This document shows positions 25,933 to 34,254 of a stretch of 58,866 bases of DNA, one piece after another. The translations under genes and the position numbers were made by a program. Each line of letters begins with the position of its first letter. Positions within the stretch are counted from its first letter, which is position 1. The notes under the pieces were generated by a model. It searched no databases and was not told where the DNA came from. It was given only the letters and a program-made list of their open reading frames with translations. Source of the DNA: Alphaproteobacteria bacterium (GTDB lineage: Bacteria > Pseudomonadota > Alphaproteobacteria > Micavibrionales > Micavibrionaceae); assembly GCA_016125135.1 (NCBI GenBank), contig WGMJ01000015.1:1-58866 (forward strand). The letters run 5' to 3'.

Positions 25933-26759
25933 CAATTTTCTTCCTCATAATTCGGAGCCACTCTAAGCAAGCTCCCCTTTGTGCCTTCGTATTTTGCGAT
26001 GATTTTTTCAATCTGGCCGTTATCTTGCATTTGTTTAATCACAGTATTCAGCATGCTTTGCAGTTCAAACTCGCCTTTACCGACCAGCATATAGTTATGA
26101 TAGACGCGCAATGGTTTTTGCGCGCCGATATTCACCAGCTTGCCGGGGTTTTCAGCGGCAAACGCATTCCCCTGCCATGTTTCTACAAAGGTGACATCGG
26201 CCTTGCCTTGGGCGACGTTCATCATGTTCAGCGAATAGTCGGTGAATTGCGGTTGCGACACAATTTTTGCGTTCGGGAAATCCTCGGCGGCGATAATGGC
26301 GGGGATTGTGCCGTCAATCGCCGAGACAACAATTTCAGGCTTGTTGATGGCTTCATAATTATTGACGAAGCGTTTGTCATCGGGCCGTACCCATATGCCG
26401 ATGGTGGAATAATAAAGCGGGCCAACAGTTTCTGACCAGAGTGTATCGGACGGTAGCGCGAAGCTGGATGAACAAAGTGCGTCATATTTTTTTGTTTTCA
26501 ACCCTTCCAGATGCAGGCCCCATGTTGTTTCTTCAACCCATTCCACCTTGAAGCCCAGTTGCTTGGCCGCGCTTTCAATCACATCGGCGGCAATGCCGTT
26601 TATTTCACCTGTTGCGGTATCCTTCAGCGAGCCGGGGGCGTAGTTTGCATAGCCACAGCGGATTGTTTGCGTTTTCATGACGCGCTCATAGGCTGTTTCG
26701 GCATAAGCTGGCGTAGCGCAAAGAAGAATAAAAAATGCCAAGAATATCTGCTTCATCAT
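25932..26759 (-). CDS. Periplasmic solute-binding protein (amino acid type)
   Basis: Exported family 3 solute-binding protein. The first residues MMKQIFLAFFILLCATPAYAE are a signal peptide ending at an AYA-E cleavage site. Mature sequence has TQTIRCGYANYAPG, GINGIAADVIESAAKQLGFKVEWVE and SVDYSLNMMNVAQGKADVTFVE-type blocks of polar amino-acid binding proteins. Two adjacent ATG codons make the start ambiguous by one residue. No ABC permease or ATPase lies beside it. A related protein is encoded at 48793-49671. Confidence 0.82.
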   Translation of the reverse strand: MMKQIFLAFFILLCATPAYAETAYERVMKTQTIRCGYANYAPGSLKDTATGEINGIAADVIESAAKQLGFKVEWVEETTWGLHLEGLKTKKYDALCSSSFALPSDTLWSETVGPLYYSTIGIWVRPDDKRFVNNYEAINKPEIVVSAIDGTIPAIIAAEDFPNAKIVSQPQFTDYSLNMMNVAQGKADVTFVETWQGNAFAAENPGKLVNIGAQKPLRVYHNYMLVGKGEFELQSMLNTVIKQMQDNGQIEKIIAKYEGTKGSLLRVAPNYEEEN

Positions 26760-26898
26760 TATAATCCCTGTTTCAATAAAATCAGGGAGATACTAGCGAA
26801 AAAAGGGGCCGAAAGCATCTAAAATATAGGGGTAAAAATGTTGGGCGCGGGGCTTCTTTATGCTAGTATTGGCCCCATACAGTAATAAAGGAAAAGCA

Positions 26899-28356
26899 AT
26901 GAAATATAACGACACACGTGGCGGCGACCAGAAGGACCTTAAAGATATCCTCATCGGCGGTACGTCACCTACGGGCGGGTTATATGTGCCGGAAACGATT
27001 CCGCAATTTTCGCCCGAGAAGATTGCGCAGCTGAAAAACCTGTCTTACACCGATTTTGCTTTCGAGGTTTTGTATCCGTTTATGGAGGGATCTATAAAGC
27101 CGGATGATTTAAAAAACATTTTACGCGCAAGTTATGGTCCGCAGTTTGAGTCAAACCCTGTTGCGCCGCTCGTTCATATTGACGGGCAGGATGATAACAG
27201 ATATTTCCTCGAGCTTTTCCATGGCCCGACATTGGCGTTTAAAGATTATGCGCTACAATTTGTTGGCCGTTTGTTCAGCCATTTCCTGAAAGAGTCGGGC
27301 GAGAAAATCCTTATTCTTGTTGCAACATCGGGCGATACAGGCGGTGCGGCAATTGAAGCTTTCCGCGGAATGGATAATATCGATATTGTTGTTATGCACC
27401 CGCATAACGGCATTTCCGAGATGCAGCGCAAGCAGATGGCAGGCGTTATAGCGCCAAACGTTTTTAATATCGCGCTTGAAGGCGCGTTCGATGATTGCCA
27501 GAATATTATGAAGGCGGCGTTCAAGGATGAAGCGTTGAACGCCAAGCGCAAAATTGTGGCCGTAAACTCGGTGAACTGGGCGCGTTTGATGACGCAGCTT
27601 GTGTACCATGCATGGTCATCACTGCATGCCAGTGAAAATGGCGAGAGAGTGAATATTGTGATCCCCTCCGGCAATTACGGCAATATGCATTCGGCGTGGG
27701 TTGCAAAGCAAATGGGCTTCCCTGTTGGCGAGCTGGTTGTTGCGACTAACCAGAATGATGCGCTGGTGCGCTTTTTTGAAACCGGCGAGATAAAACTTGT
27801 AAAAGCCAAGCCATCCCACGCGCCGAGTATGGATATTAATATCCCGAGCAATTTCGAACGTTTCTTGCATGTGCTTTATGTGGGCCAATACGGGGCGCAG
27901 CAGGGCCCGGCTTTGTTGAAAGAGCATATGGAAGCAGTCGGTAAAACAGGTGTTTTGAAAGTGCCGCAGGAAATCTGGCAAGCCGCGCGCCAGCATATGC
28001 AAGCCACACGCTGTAGCGATGCGGAGATACTCGAGCATATGCGCGAATACCATGCGTTGAACGGCAATAGAATGGACCCTCATACAGCAGCAGGTTATCA
28101 CGCTTTGGTCGCGTTGGATCTGGCGGGCCCGACCGTTGTGAACGCCACAGCACATGTTGGCAAATTTGCCGAAGCTGACTTGAAAGCAACAGGCAGTGTT
28201 GGTGAATTACCGCCGCGCCTGAAAGCTTTGCAGAAAGCGGAAGAGCGCTACACGGTTTTGCCAAATAATTATGATGCTGTGCGTGATTTTGTAGGGGCGG
28301 TGATTGAGGGCCAGCCGCAGGCCCATGCGCGCCTCGCACAAGCCGCAACGCCGTAA
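26899..28356 (+). CDS. thrC: Threonine synthase
   Basis: PLP enzyme that converts O-phosphohomoserine to threonine. The PLP lysine is K115 in HGPTLAFKDYALQFVG; ATSGDTGGAAIEAFRG and IPSGNYGNMHSAWVAKQMG are the phosphate and substrate loops. The long threonine synthase subfamily is indicated by 485 residues. The ATG at 26899 has AAAGGAAA upstream and is preferred over a start 13 codons earlier. The final base of its TAA belongs to the left att repeat of the following integrative element. Confidence 0.96.
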   Translation: MKYNDTRGGDQKDLKDILIGGTSPTGGLYVPETIPQFSPEKIAQLKNLSYTDFAFEVLYPFMEGSIKPDDLKNILRASYGPQFESNPVAPLVHIDGQDDNRYFLELFHGPTLAFKDYALQFVGRLFSHFLKESGEKILILVATSGDTGGAAIEAFRGMDNIDIVVMHPHNGISEMQRKQMAGVIAPNVFNIALEGAFDDCQNIMKAAFKDEALNAKRKIVAVNSVNWARLMTQLVYHAWSSLHASENGERVNIVIPSGNYGNMHSAWVAKQMGFPVGELVVATNQNDALVRFFETGEIKLVKAKPSHAPSMDINIPSNFERFLHVLYVGQYGAQQGPALLKEHMEAVGKTGVLKVPQEIWQAARQHMQATRCSDAEILEHMREYHALNGNRMDPHTAAGYHALVALDLAGPTVVNATAHVGKFAEADLKATGSVGELPPRLKALQKAEERYTVLPNNYDAVRDFVGAVIEGQPQAHARLAQAATP

Positions 28357-28384
28357 TGGCCTCCCCACGAGGACTTGAACCTCG
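28356..28384. repeat. attL: displaced tRNA-Arg 3' end
   Basis: Left copy of the att direct repeat. Read on the minus strand it gives the T-arm and acceptor TGGGGAG followed by G and CCA, a complete and correctly paired tRNA-Arg 3' end. It differs from the right copy at 28361 and 28376. Confidence 0.85.
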
Positions 28385-28838
28385 CCCGTACTCCACAAGC
28401 TCCGAAGGGCAGGAATCAAAGGGTTAGTGTCCTAAGTTTCAGTGCAATCGTACCTATAATGTAACACTCACTGTAACAAATTCCAGTTAAAAGAATTGTT
28501 TTGTAAGCTGTGTTTTATTGGCAAGCGCACTGTCATAAGGCAAAAAATAAAAGGTGAGTGACTTGGTTTCTAAAAGGAGAAAGAGGAGAGGGGGAGGAAA
28601 AAACAAGGGGGGGCTATGCAAAGTCTTATAGGTGGCAGGGTAGACAATTTTCTCTTTTTTTGAAGTAATAACCCAGAGCCGATAATTCATTTTGTTTCAA
28701 ATAGTTAGCAGGGACTCCAAAATCGGTGTATTTTTAAGCAAAGAAAAAACATAAATAAATACAATAAAATCAATATGATAGACTGCTTTTGGTTTATAAA
28801 AAATCCCTTATTAGGGTATATATAAATGATGTATTCCG
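28385..28838. other. Non-coding left end of the element
   Basis: No convincing gene. It contains CTCC-ACAAGCTCCGAAGGG (28391-28409), an inverted partner of 34232-34249, and a 21-base arm-like repeat at 28460-28480 that recurs at 34163-34183. A purine-rich tract runs from about 28572 to 28613 on the plus strand. The segment is a plausible place for recombination sites and a replication origin, but no iterons are visible. Confidence 0.5.
28460..28480 (+). repeat. Arm-type direct repeat, left
   Basis: TGTAACACTCACTGTA followed by ACAAA. A copy with one mismatch (G for A) lies at 34163-34183 near the other end of the element, in the same orientation. Such paired repeats near both ends suggest integrase arm-binding sites. 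Confidence 0.6.
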
Positions 28839-30587
28839 TTATTTCTTAGTAACATCTGGAACATAATCACTCTTAATTCGCTTGTTATACTTTTCTCTAA
28901 AAGCACTTTTATATGCGTGTTGAATAATCTTCCTTGCTTCTCTTTCTTTACTTTGAGGAACAATAAAAGAGTCGTGGATGGATAATACTGGGATGCCCTC
29001 TCTAAGACAGGCTGAATGTACCTTGTTCGCTACTATTGAATCGAAATTCTGGAGTTCTTTCCACAGTCCTTTTCCCAGTTCCTTCCATATTAGCCCGTAT
29101 TTATCTTTTAGTTGCCCTTTGAAAGTTTGCCACTTCTGCTTGTCTTTAAAAGATTGGTATATGCCCTTTAATTGTTGTTCCTCTATAAGCTCCATATCTT
29201 CTTTTACTAGGGTAGCCACTTGCCTTTCGAGTATTGTCATCTTCCTTTTCCTGTGTTGCTTACACGCTGACTTAACAAAAGGGATTCCTAGCCGCTTTTC
29301 TATTTCTTCTAACACCTGTTCTCGTAGAGCATTTGATTTCTTGCTGTAGGCCATAAACATAAAGACCATTTTAATTAGGCTTCTAGGATAAGGGTTATTG
29401 TCTTTAGGATTTATCACCTCATAGAGGTCGGCCTTATTAACTAGGCTTCCTTGGCCCACTTTAGTAAAGAGTATTGAGGGGTGAAGGCTTTTAAAATCCA
29501 GTTCAACTGTGTCTTCCCAATGTCCTTTGATTTCAACTTGAATAGCTTTCCGTCCTTCTTTAGGCATAGAGTACCACCAGCCCTCATAAAACCGCCCACC
29601 CTCATTTAAATCTCTTGAGTTGAATATCCTTATTGGGTTTGTGTGTTCCTTTGATATTCTGCCAGCTACTTTCTTGATTTCTTCTTTCCTTGTATCCGAT
29701 GCTTTTACTGCTTTGAAATTCACCCTATAAGGAAACTTTTTGGTAAACTCTGTATATTTAACAAGGTCATTATAGAGGGATTTAGCTTGCTTCCTACTTA
29801 CATCTATAAATTCCCTTTCAACGTGCCGTCCACCCTCACTTTTATAAAACAGGCGCTCTACTCCCTCATCTACATCAAAATCCTCTCCCTCATATTGGTC
29901 TATTGAAGCTCCTCCAGCGTTTAGAAAAGCGGTAAAGAATTTCTGTGTAGGCTCTATCGTAGAGCTGCGGCTAGGGTCACTGCCTTTACTGTATGACTGC
30001 CCTTTTATATGCTTTATGTATCCAAGTTTTGCGAGTGTATCTATAATTTCTAAGCTGGTTTCAGACATTCCATATTTATTAGCTTGAATAGTATAGCCAT
30101 CCTGCTTCTGTTTAGCCTTTAAACCTACTTTTGTTGGCTTTTCGCTGTAAATCTGGCGCACCTTTTTAGATAGAGTGTTCCATTCAGGAGAGCCAAGTTC
30201 TGCACTTTCCATGTCTATCTGGGCTAAAATAAGTCTTTCCCGCCATTGTTGCTCATGGGCTTTAAGATTATAGGGGTTACGTTTATACCGTCCTCTTTTA
30301 TTCTTATCCCTTGAATAATATCGGGTAGCCCTTCCTGTAGCGTGGTATCTGGCTATGCTGGCCTTGGATAGAAAATTGCGGATAATGATAGCGATTTCAT
30401 TAAGCACAGCATCTTTTTTTACTTGATTGCTTCGTGTCTTACCTTTGGTCTTGGCTGTTGTAGCTCTTTTAGCATTAATAGCGGTTTCTACTTCTTTGGT
30501 TAACTTCTTACGAAGTTTTTTCTCTGCTGGGGTAGGCTTCTTTAATGATATGTAGCGGATATATTTTTGGGCTTCTGGGTCTTTCAT
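28839..30587 (-). CDS. Single-subunit polymerase-like protein (family A palm / T7 RNAP-type motifs)
   Basis: A 582-residue protein with no name I can give, but with all three palm/fingers motifs. Motif A: VELDFKSLHPSILF with D364. Motif B: R402-S-L-I-K406, then M410 and Y414, the spacing of R-x3-K-x7-Y in Pol A and T7 RNA polymerase. Motif C: SIHDSFIVP with H538-D539-S540; HDSF matches T7 RNA polymerase more than the HDE of Pol I. The conserved GGRFYEGWWYSMPKEGR lies before motif A. The N-terminal ~110 residues are Lys/Arg-rich, and a winged-helix-like stretch is at about 174-215. It is last in a four-gene operon. Likely role: replication or priming of the element; RNA- versus DNA-synthesis is open. 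Confidence 0.65.
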   Translation of the reverse strand: MKDPEAQKYIRYISLKKPTPAEKKLRKKLTKEVETAINAKRATTAKTKGKTRSNQVKKDAVLNEIAIIIRNFLSKASIARYHATGRATRYYSRDKNKRGRYKRNPYNLKAHEQQWRERLILAQIDMESAELGSPEWNTLSKKVRQIYSEKPTKVGLKAKQKQDGYTIQANKYGMSETSLEIIDTLAKLGYIKHIKGQSYSKGSDPSRSSTIEPTQKFFTAFLNAGGASIDQYEGEDFDVDEGVERLFYKSEGGRHVEREFIDVSRKQAKSLYNDLVKYTEFTKKFPYRVNFKAVKASDTRKEEIKKVAGRISKEHTNPIRIFNSRDLNEGGRFYEGWWYSMPKEGRKAIQVEIKGHWEDTVELDFKSLHPSILFTKVGQGSLVNKADLYEVINPKDNNPYPRSLIKMVFMFMAYSKKSNALREQVLEEIEKRLGIPFVKSACKQHRKRKMTILERQVATLVKEDMELIEEQQLKGIYQSFKDKQKWQTFKGQLKDKYGLIWKELGKGLWKELQNFDSIVANKVHSACLREGIPVLSIHDSFIVPQSKEREARKIIQHAYKSAFREKYNKRIKSDYVPDVTKK

Positions 30588-30597
30588 GGTGCTTAAC

Positions 30598-31317
30598 TTA
30601 GGCTTCTCTATAAATTAATTCTCCCCTCTCATCCATACCCACTATACAGCAATACTCAATAGATGGGGAGTTCTCTGCGCTGATTGTGATTTTTACTTTT
30701 ACTGCACTTTTAGCAACAATATCTGCTCGTTGCATATAAATATTGGGTTTAAGAACATTGGCTGCATTTAAGTAATTATCGCGCTCATTATCGCTCATGC
30801 GCTCTAATGCAATAGGCTGATAAAATGTAGCTAAAAAGAATATCTTTTCACTATTAGGATTTATAACAAAGCGGCCACCATTAGCTTCTTGTCCATCAAG
30901 CCCTAAATTTGAATTTATAAAATAATGCTCATTCGTTGCTTCGTTAGATGCTTCAATTAGAATAAGTTCTACGCCAGTGACCACTACTTTGGCTGTGTTT
31001 ATTATTTTAATTAATAATCTTTTGCCGTATTGTTCAGCGCTATGCCTATATTGATTGCTGGTAAGAAGGGATATGGATAGTTTTATTTCCTCAATTTTAC
31101 AGGCTCTAGAACTAATAACTAAAAGGATATGAAGCAGGAAAAGAAGAAGTCCTAACAGAATCCAATGGACAATATTTATATCTATTAAATCAGGAAATAT
31201 TTCTTTTAAGTTTTCGTAAGCGGTAACGATTCCCCCGAATACAACAAATTTTATAAGCTGGACAGCCTTAAATTCCTGCTTAACCACCTCTGCAATGTAT
31301 AGAAACGTCTTTATCAT
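30598..31317 (-). CDS. Unknown membrane-anchored protein, 239 aa
   Basis: Unrecognised. An N-terminal amphipathic segment, a hydrophobic stretch at about 20-32 and a membrane helix at about 51-70 (HWILLGLLLFLLHILLVIS) are followed by a soluble beta-rich domain. The region W52 to about residue 82 aligns with the protein at 25195-25932 (same W-L, LL-L, VI-S, A-x-K and E-E pattern). It lies ten bases before the polymerase-like gene in the same operon, which suggests a role connected with element maintenance or host interaction. Confidence 0.6.
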   Translation of the reverse strand: MIKTFLYIAEVVKQEFKAVQLIKFVVFGGIVTAYENLKEIFPDLIDINIVHWILLGLLLFLLHILLVISSRACKIEEIKLSISLLTSNQYRHSAEQYGKRLLIKIINTAKVVVTGVELILIEASNEATNEHYFINSNLGLDGQEANGGRFVINPNSEKIFFLATFYQPIALERMSDNERDNYLNAANVLKPNIYMQRADIVAKSAVKVKITISAENSPSIEYCCIVGMDERGELIYREA

Positions 31318-31365
31318 ATAGGCAATATGAAAGCCTAAAAGCTAGGCAGTCAAGCCGAATTAGCC

Positions 31366-31704
31366 TTAGAAGTAGGCTTCCTGTTTTACCTTGCTAGAAT
31401 AAAAGAGATAAACCCCTATAGAAACAATCAGCACCGCCCAAAAAGCACCAGCCGTTAATTCACCGCTTACTGTGCCATTCATATCCCCTGAAATTTCCAT
31501 CAGCTTTACTGCAAGCCAGCCATTGCCGATTGTGTAGGCCACAATTAGCCACCACGCATTGCCGTGTTTTTGCCTAGAATGTTCAGGGTCTAGGGTTGTA
31601 TGCTTAACCGCTTCAAGAAACAGCTTCCTCCATTGGAACAGGATAAGACTGCATAAGCCCAGATGCACAAAGCCGCCTATTAGAAAGCCAATAAGAAGAA
31701 GCAT
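31366..31704 (-). CDS. Small polytopic membrane protein, 112 aa
   Basis: Unrecognised. Three hydrophobic segments are visible: LLLIGFLIGGFVHLGLCSLILF, WWLIVAYTIGNGWLAVKLM and FWAVLIVSIGVYLFY. I place the start at ATG 31704 because AGGAGA lies seven bases upstream; a nine-codon longer version would overlap the lipoprotein gene. No homologue is recalled. Part of the element's minus-strand operon. Confidence 0.6.
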   Translation of the reverse strand: MLLLIGFLIGGFVHLGLCSLILFQWRKLFLEAVKHTTLDPEHSRQKHGNAWWLIVAYTIGNGWLAVKLMEISGDMNGTVSGELTAGAFWAVLIVSIGVYLFYSSKVKQEAYF

Positions 31705-31721
31705 ATCAGTATCTCCTCTTT

Positions 31722-32036
31722 TTATTTGCACCTTACAAAGAGGTTGCGGTTGACGAACATACCCATTTGCGTTTGGTAGCCCCCTGAAAAACCTCCAGCT
31801 CCTCCAAAGGCACTCCCTGAACTGTTCACATAGGGTATTTTCTCGCCATTTTGCCCGATAACCTCATACCCCCTTGAGCCACAAACTTCTCCAGCCTTTT
31901 CAACACAGGAACTAAAGCTGTTTGCTGTGCCATTGCACGAGATGTTATAGCCCTGTTTTCCATCAGGTAGAGTTATCTCTTTAGCCATAGTGCAAGCTGA
32001 TAGAATCGCCAGTGATAATATTAAAAATACGCGCAT
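31722..32036 (-). CDS. Small lipoprotein, 104 aa
   Basis: Type II signal peptide with lipobox LSAC (MRVFLILSLAILSAC), so the mature protein is anchored at Cys15. The mature part has paired Cys in GYNISCNGTANSFSSCVEKAGEVCGSRGYEVIG and a C-terminal RNLFVRCK. This Cys pattern recalls small lipoproteins common in gammaproteobacterial genomes, without known function. A strong AGGAGG precedes the ATG. First gene of the element's four-gene operon. Confidence 0.7.
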   Translation of the reverse strand: MRVFLILSLAILSACTMAKEITLPDGKQGYNISCNGTANSFSSCVEKAGEVCGSRGYEVIGQNGEKIPYVNSSGSAFGGAGGFSGGYQTQMGMFVNRNLFVRCK

Positions 32037-32124
32037 TTAAAACCTCCTAAATATCCGATTTTGGGATAATCCTAAAACAGGTTTAATTATAAGGCCGTCC
32101 TTTTGCAAGCAGAAAGTAAAAGCG
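32037..32124. promoter_or_regulatory. Divergent promoter region with palindromes, candidate operator
   Basis: The 88-base gap between the lipoprotein operon (minus) and the XRE regulator (plus). It holds two overlapping inverted repeats: TATCC-N7-GGATA at 32052-32068 and TTGGGAT-A-ATCCTAA at 32061-32075 (one mismatch). A Cro/cI-like regulator encoded next door is the natural binder. No good -10/-35 pair is obvious. Confidence 0.45.
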
Positions 32125-32355
32125 GTGGCATCTCAATACCAAAAAGAGTACAGAGAATTGATTTCCTTATTGGTGAAAGCTCGTAAGGATGCAGGAATAA
32201 CGCAACAGGAACTAGCCAAAAGCCTGAAAAAGCCTCAATCCTTTGTTTCCAAATATGAAAGCTGTGAAAGAAGGTTGGATATTATTGAATTTGTCCAAGT
32301 GGCAAAATTTATAGGATGTGATTATAAGAAAATGCTTTCAAAAGTTATCGCATAA
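32125..32355 (+). CDS. XRE-family transcriptional regulator
   Basis: A 76-residue single-domain Cro/cI-type repressor. Helix-turn-helix motif: AGITQQELAKSLKKPQSFVSKYESCERRLDI, then a short helix FVQVAKFIGCD. The GTG at 32125 is the likely start, since no ATG is in frame and upstream is the divergent promoter; no clear Shine-Dalgarno. It is the only plus-strand gene of the element and probably controls the lipoprotein-membrane-polymerase operon through the palindromes beside it. Confidence 0.82.
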   Translation: MASQYQKEYRELISLLVKARKDAGITQQELAKSLKKPQSFVSKYESCERRLDIIEFVQVAKFIGCDYKKMLSKVIA

Positions 32356-32427
32356 ATACCACCCATTAAGCCCTATATATCCCTACTGTTGTGATGGCGA
32401 AATATATTCTGTATTTCCTATGTTGCC

Positions 32428-32838
32428 CTAGTCTTTCTTTACAAACTTTTTGGCTTTTGATTTATCCATAGTCAATATTGTTGGCTTGCAATCAGTAAAG
32501 TAGAAGCGATTAGGGTTTCTTCCTAATCCTAGCCCTTCGTGTCGCTCTGTATTGAAGAAGTCTGCTATGGGATTAATGCTGTGCGGATTAGCTTTCTTAT
32601 AATCGGTAAATTTCTCTTTTCCAGCAGAACTTTTAAAATAGGATTCGGCAATGATAGCGGTTTCAAGCGTGTCTGCTTTTACCACTGCCTCCAAAATCCA
32701 AGGTGTATAAGGCTTAGTAGAGGGAGATAGTCCTTGGTTATGTTGTTGTAACCTTTGTTGGATATTCTCAGTTCTGCCAACATAGCTCCTGCCTTCATAT
32801 CCCTCTTTAACGCTTCTTAAAAAATAAACGTAGTGCAT
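32428..32838 (-). CDS. GIY-YIG nuclease family protein
   Basis: 136 residues. The N-terminal half has the GIY-YIG fold pattern: HYVYFLRSV, then EGRSYVGRTENIQQRLQQHNQG with the conserved Arg and a Glu in TAIIAESYFK. This resembles the small single-domain group (UPF0213-like). The C-terminal ~55 residues (FFNTERHEGLGLGRNPNRFYFTDCKPT) are unfamiliar. It starts three bases after the integrase stop, in the same transcript. A role in element maintenance or DNA processing is inferred. Confidence 0.75.
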   Translation of the reverse strand: MHYVYFLRSVKEGYEGRSYVGRTENIQQRLQQHNQGLSPSTKPYTPWILEAVVKADTLETAIIAESYFKSSAGKEKFTDYKKANPHSINPIADFFNTERHEGLGLGRNPNRFYFTDCKPTILTMDKSKAKKFVKKD

Positions 32839-32841
32839 CTT

Positions 32842-34161
32842 TTATATCGGGTAGGTTAGTTTGTTTAATTCTTGCTGTAGTCTTTCGATAGTATAACCAG
32901 AGCCATATCCTGAGTGAATATCTTTACTTTCATTATGCCCAACTAAAGCCATGCAAACTGCTTTCTCTACGCCAGCGCAACGCATACCATCAATAAATGT
33001 GTGCCGTAGGCTATGGAAGCATAAGCCTTGTCGCTTAATGCCTAAATCTTTTAGCAATTTGGTAAAGCGTTTGGAAAATACACTGGAATATTTCTCATCA
33101 TTCCCTTTTGGTACATCTTCAAATAAGCGGTTCCAGTTATCTAGCCGTTTTTCCTCTAAGTAGTCTAATAAGCCCATATCAATTAGCTTATGGTGTATGG
33201 GAATTTGGCGGATACTGGAGATAGTTTTAAGGCTCTTATCATCATCGTCATTGTTAATATCAAAAACCCAGCAATTCTTTACTGGCTTAATGTCCTTTAT
33301 ATAAAGCTGACATATTTCATTTAGGCGCATACCAGAATAAAGGCCAATAAGCGGAATCCAATAAAGGGCATCCTTTCTAACAGTATCTCCTTTAGACAGC
33401 CTTTGCTTTCCTCTCAACTTATAGCTTCCTGTGTAAATAGCTGATTGGAATAAGTGCTGTAGTTCTTTCGTAGAGAAGGGAAAACGCTTCTTTCTATAGC
33501 TTTCTTTTATAGCCAATCCATCAAAAGGGTTTTTGCCTTGATAATGTTCGTTTCTTATCGCCCAGTTAAAGAGTGTAGCTAATGCGGCTATATGCTTATT
33601 GATATTCTTCGGACTTTGTAACTCCATCCCCTTTATATCCATGTTGAGAATATTGCCTATCGAAGTGGTTTTTAGCCTTTGCCTTGCGTTCTTGGGTATT
33701 CTGACCATGTAGGCCTTATATTGCTTTGCCTGTTCTATAACTATCTTAGAAAGGGGAAGGTCGCCCAGAAGGTCTATAAAGCCAGCAAAGGCCATTTTCT
33801 TGTGCTTCAAGGTCTTTAAGGCATCAGAAGTGCATTCCGATAGATAGACCTGACAAAGCTGGCTAAAGATATATTCCTGCTTTCTCTTTTCCGTCTTGGC
33901 TATGTAGCGTGGGTTATATTCAAGTCTTAGAGCATTAATTTTATCTTCTATGCCTAATGGGTCTTTATGATAGTGACGGATATATTCCCTTACTTTTAAA
34001 TCTATCTGTACGGAGATAAGCCTAGATTCGGATAACTCTTTAGAACCTAGGGCAATAATTATCTCTCTTTTGAGGGTGTCGTTCCATAGGTGCTTAGGGA
34101 TTGAAGTTCGATAGTAGTAATAGCCGTTCCGTGAATAAAGATTCTTCTCAATAGCTTTCAT
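32842..34161 (-). CDS. Tyrosine-type site-specific integrase
   Basis: Integrase of the element, about 439 residues. The N-terminal domain (LYSRNGYYYYRTSIPKHLW) is of the DUF6538 type. Catalytic residues by position: Arg in SGMRLNE (about 279), a Lys in the beta-hairpin near 312, HSLRH (His383, Arg386), GHNES (His409) and Tyr at about 419 in HSGYGSGY. The start is ATG at 34161; the longer frame starts with GTG three codons earlier. It ends the element next to tRNA-Arg, and a 21-base arm-like repeat overlaps its start (34163-34183). Confidence 0.95.
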   Translation of the reverse strand: MKAIEKNLYSRNGYYYYRTSIPKHLWNDTLKREIIIALGSKELSESRLISVQIDLKVREYIRHYHKDPLGIEDKINALRLEYNPRYIAKTEKRKQEYIFSQLCQVYLSECTSDALKTLKHKKMAFAGFIDLLGDLPLSKIVIEQAKQYKAYMVRIPKNARQRLKTTSIGNILNMDIKGMELQSPKNINKHIAALATLFNWAIRNEHYQGKNPFDGLAIKESYRKKRFPFSTKELQHLFQSAIYTGSYKLRGKQRLSKGDTVRKDALYWIPLIGLYSGMRLNEICQLYIKDIKPVKNCWVFDINNDDDDKSLKTISSIRQIPIHHKLIDMGLLDYLEEKRLDNWNRLFEDVPKGNDEKYSSVFSKRFTKLLKDLGIKRQGLCFHSLRHTFIDGMRCAGVEKAVCMALVGHNESKDIHSGYGSGYTIERLQQELNKLTYPI

Positions 34162-34162
34162 T

Positions 34163-34183
34163 TGTAACACTCACTGTAGCAAA
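34163..34183 (+). repeat. Arm-type direct repeat, right
   Basis: Same sequence as 28460-28480 except one base. It lies immediately upstream of the integrase start, so it could couple recombination with integrase expression. Confidence 0.6.
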
Positions 34184-34231
34184 GGGTTAAACAGCGAATG
34201 CACTAAAATTAGAAAGCCTAATTAATCCAAT

Positions 34232-34249
34232 CCCTTGGAGCTTGCGGAG
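34232..34249 (-). repeat. Inverted partner of 28391-28409, right end
   Basis: CCCTTGGAGCTTGCGGAG; its reverse complement matches the left-end copy with one mismatch and one indel. In the circular form these two would face each other across the att core. Confidence 0.55.
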
Positions 34250-34254
34250 AGTGG

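Noticed and set aside
27836-28396. 186-codon frame opposite thrC
   Set aside because: Shadow of thrC; it shows only codon-mirroring composition and has no motif.
28487-28690. 67-codon frame on the minus strand in the left end of the element
   Set aside because: It runs over a purine tract and gives Pro/Leu/Phe-rich low-complexity sequence. No Shine-Dalgarno upstream of its ATG.
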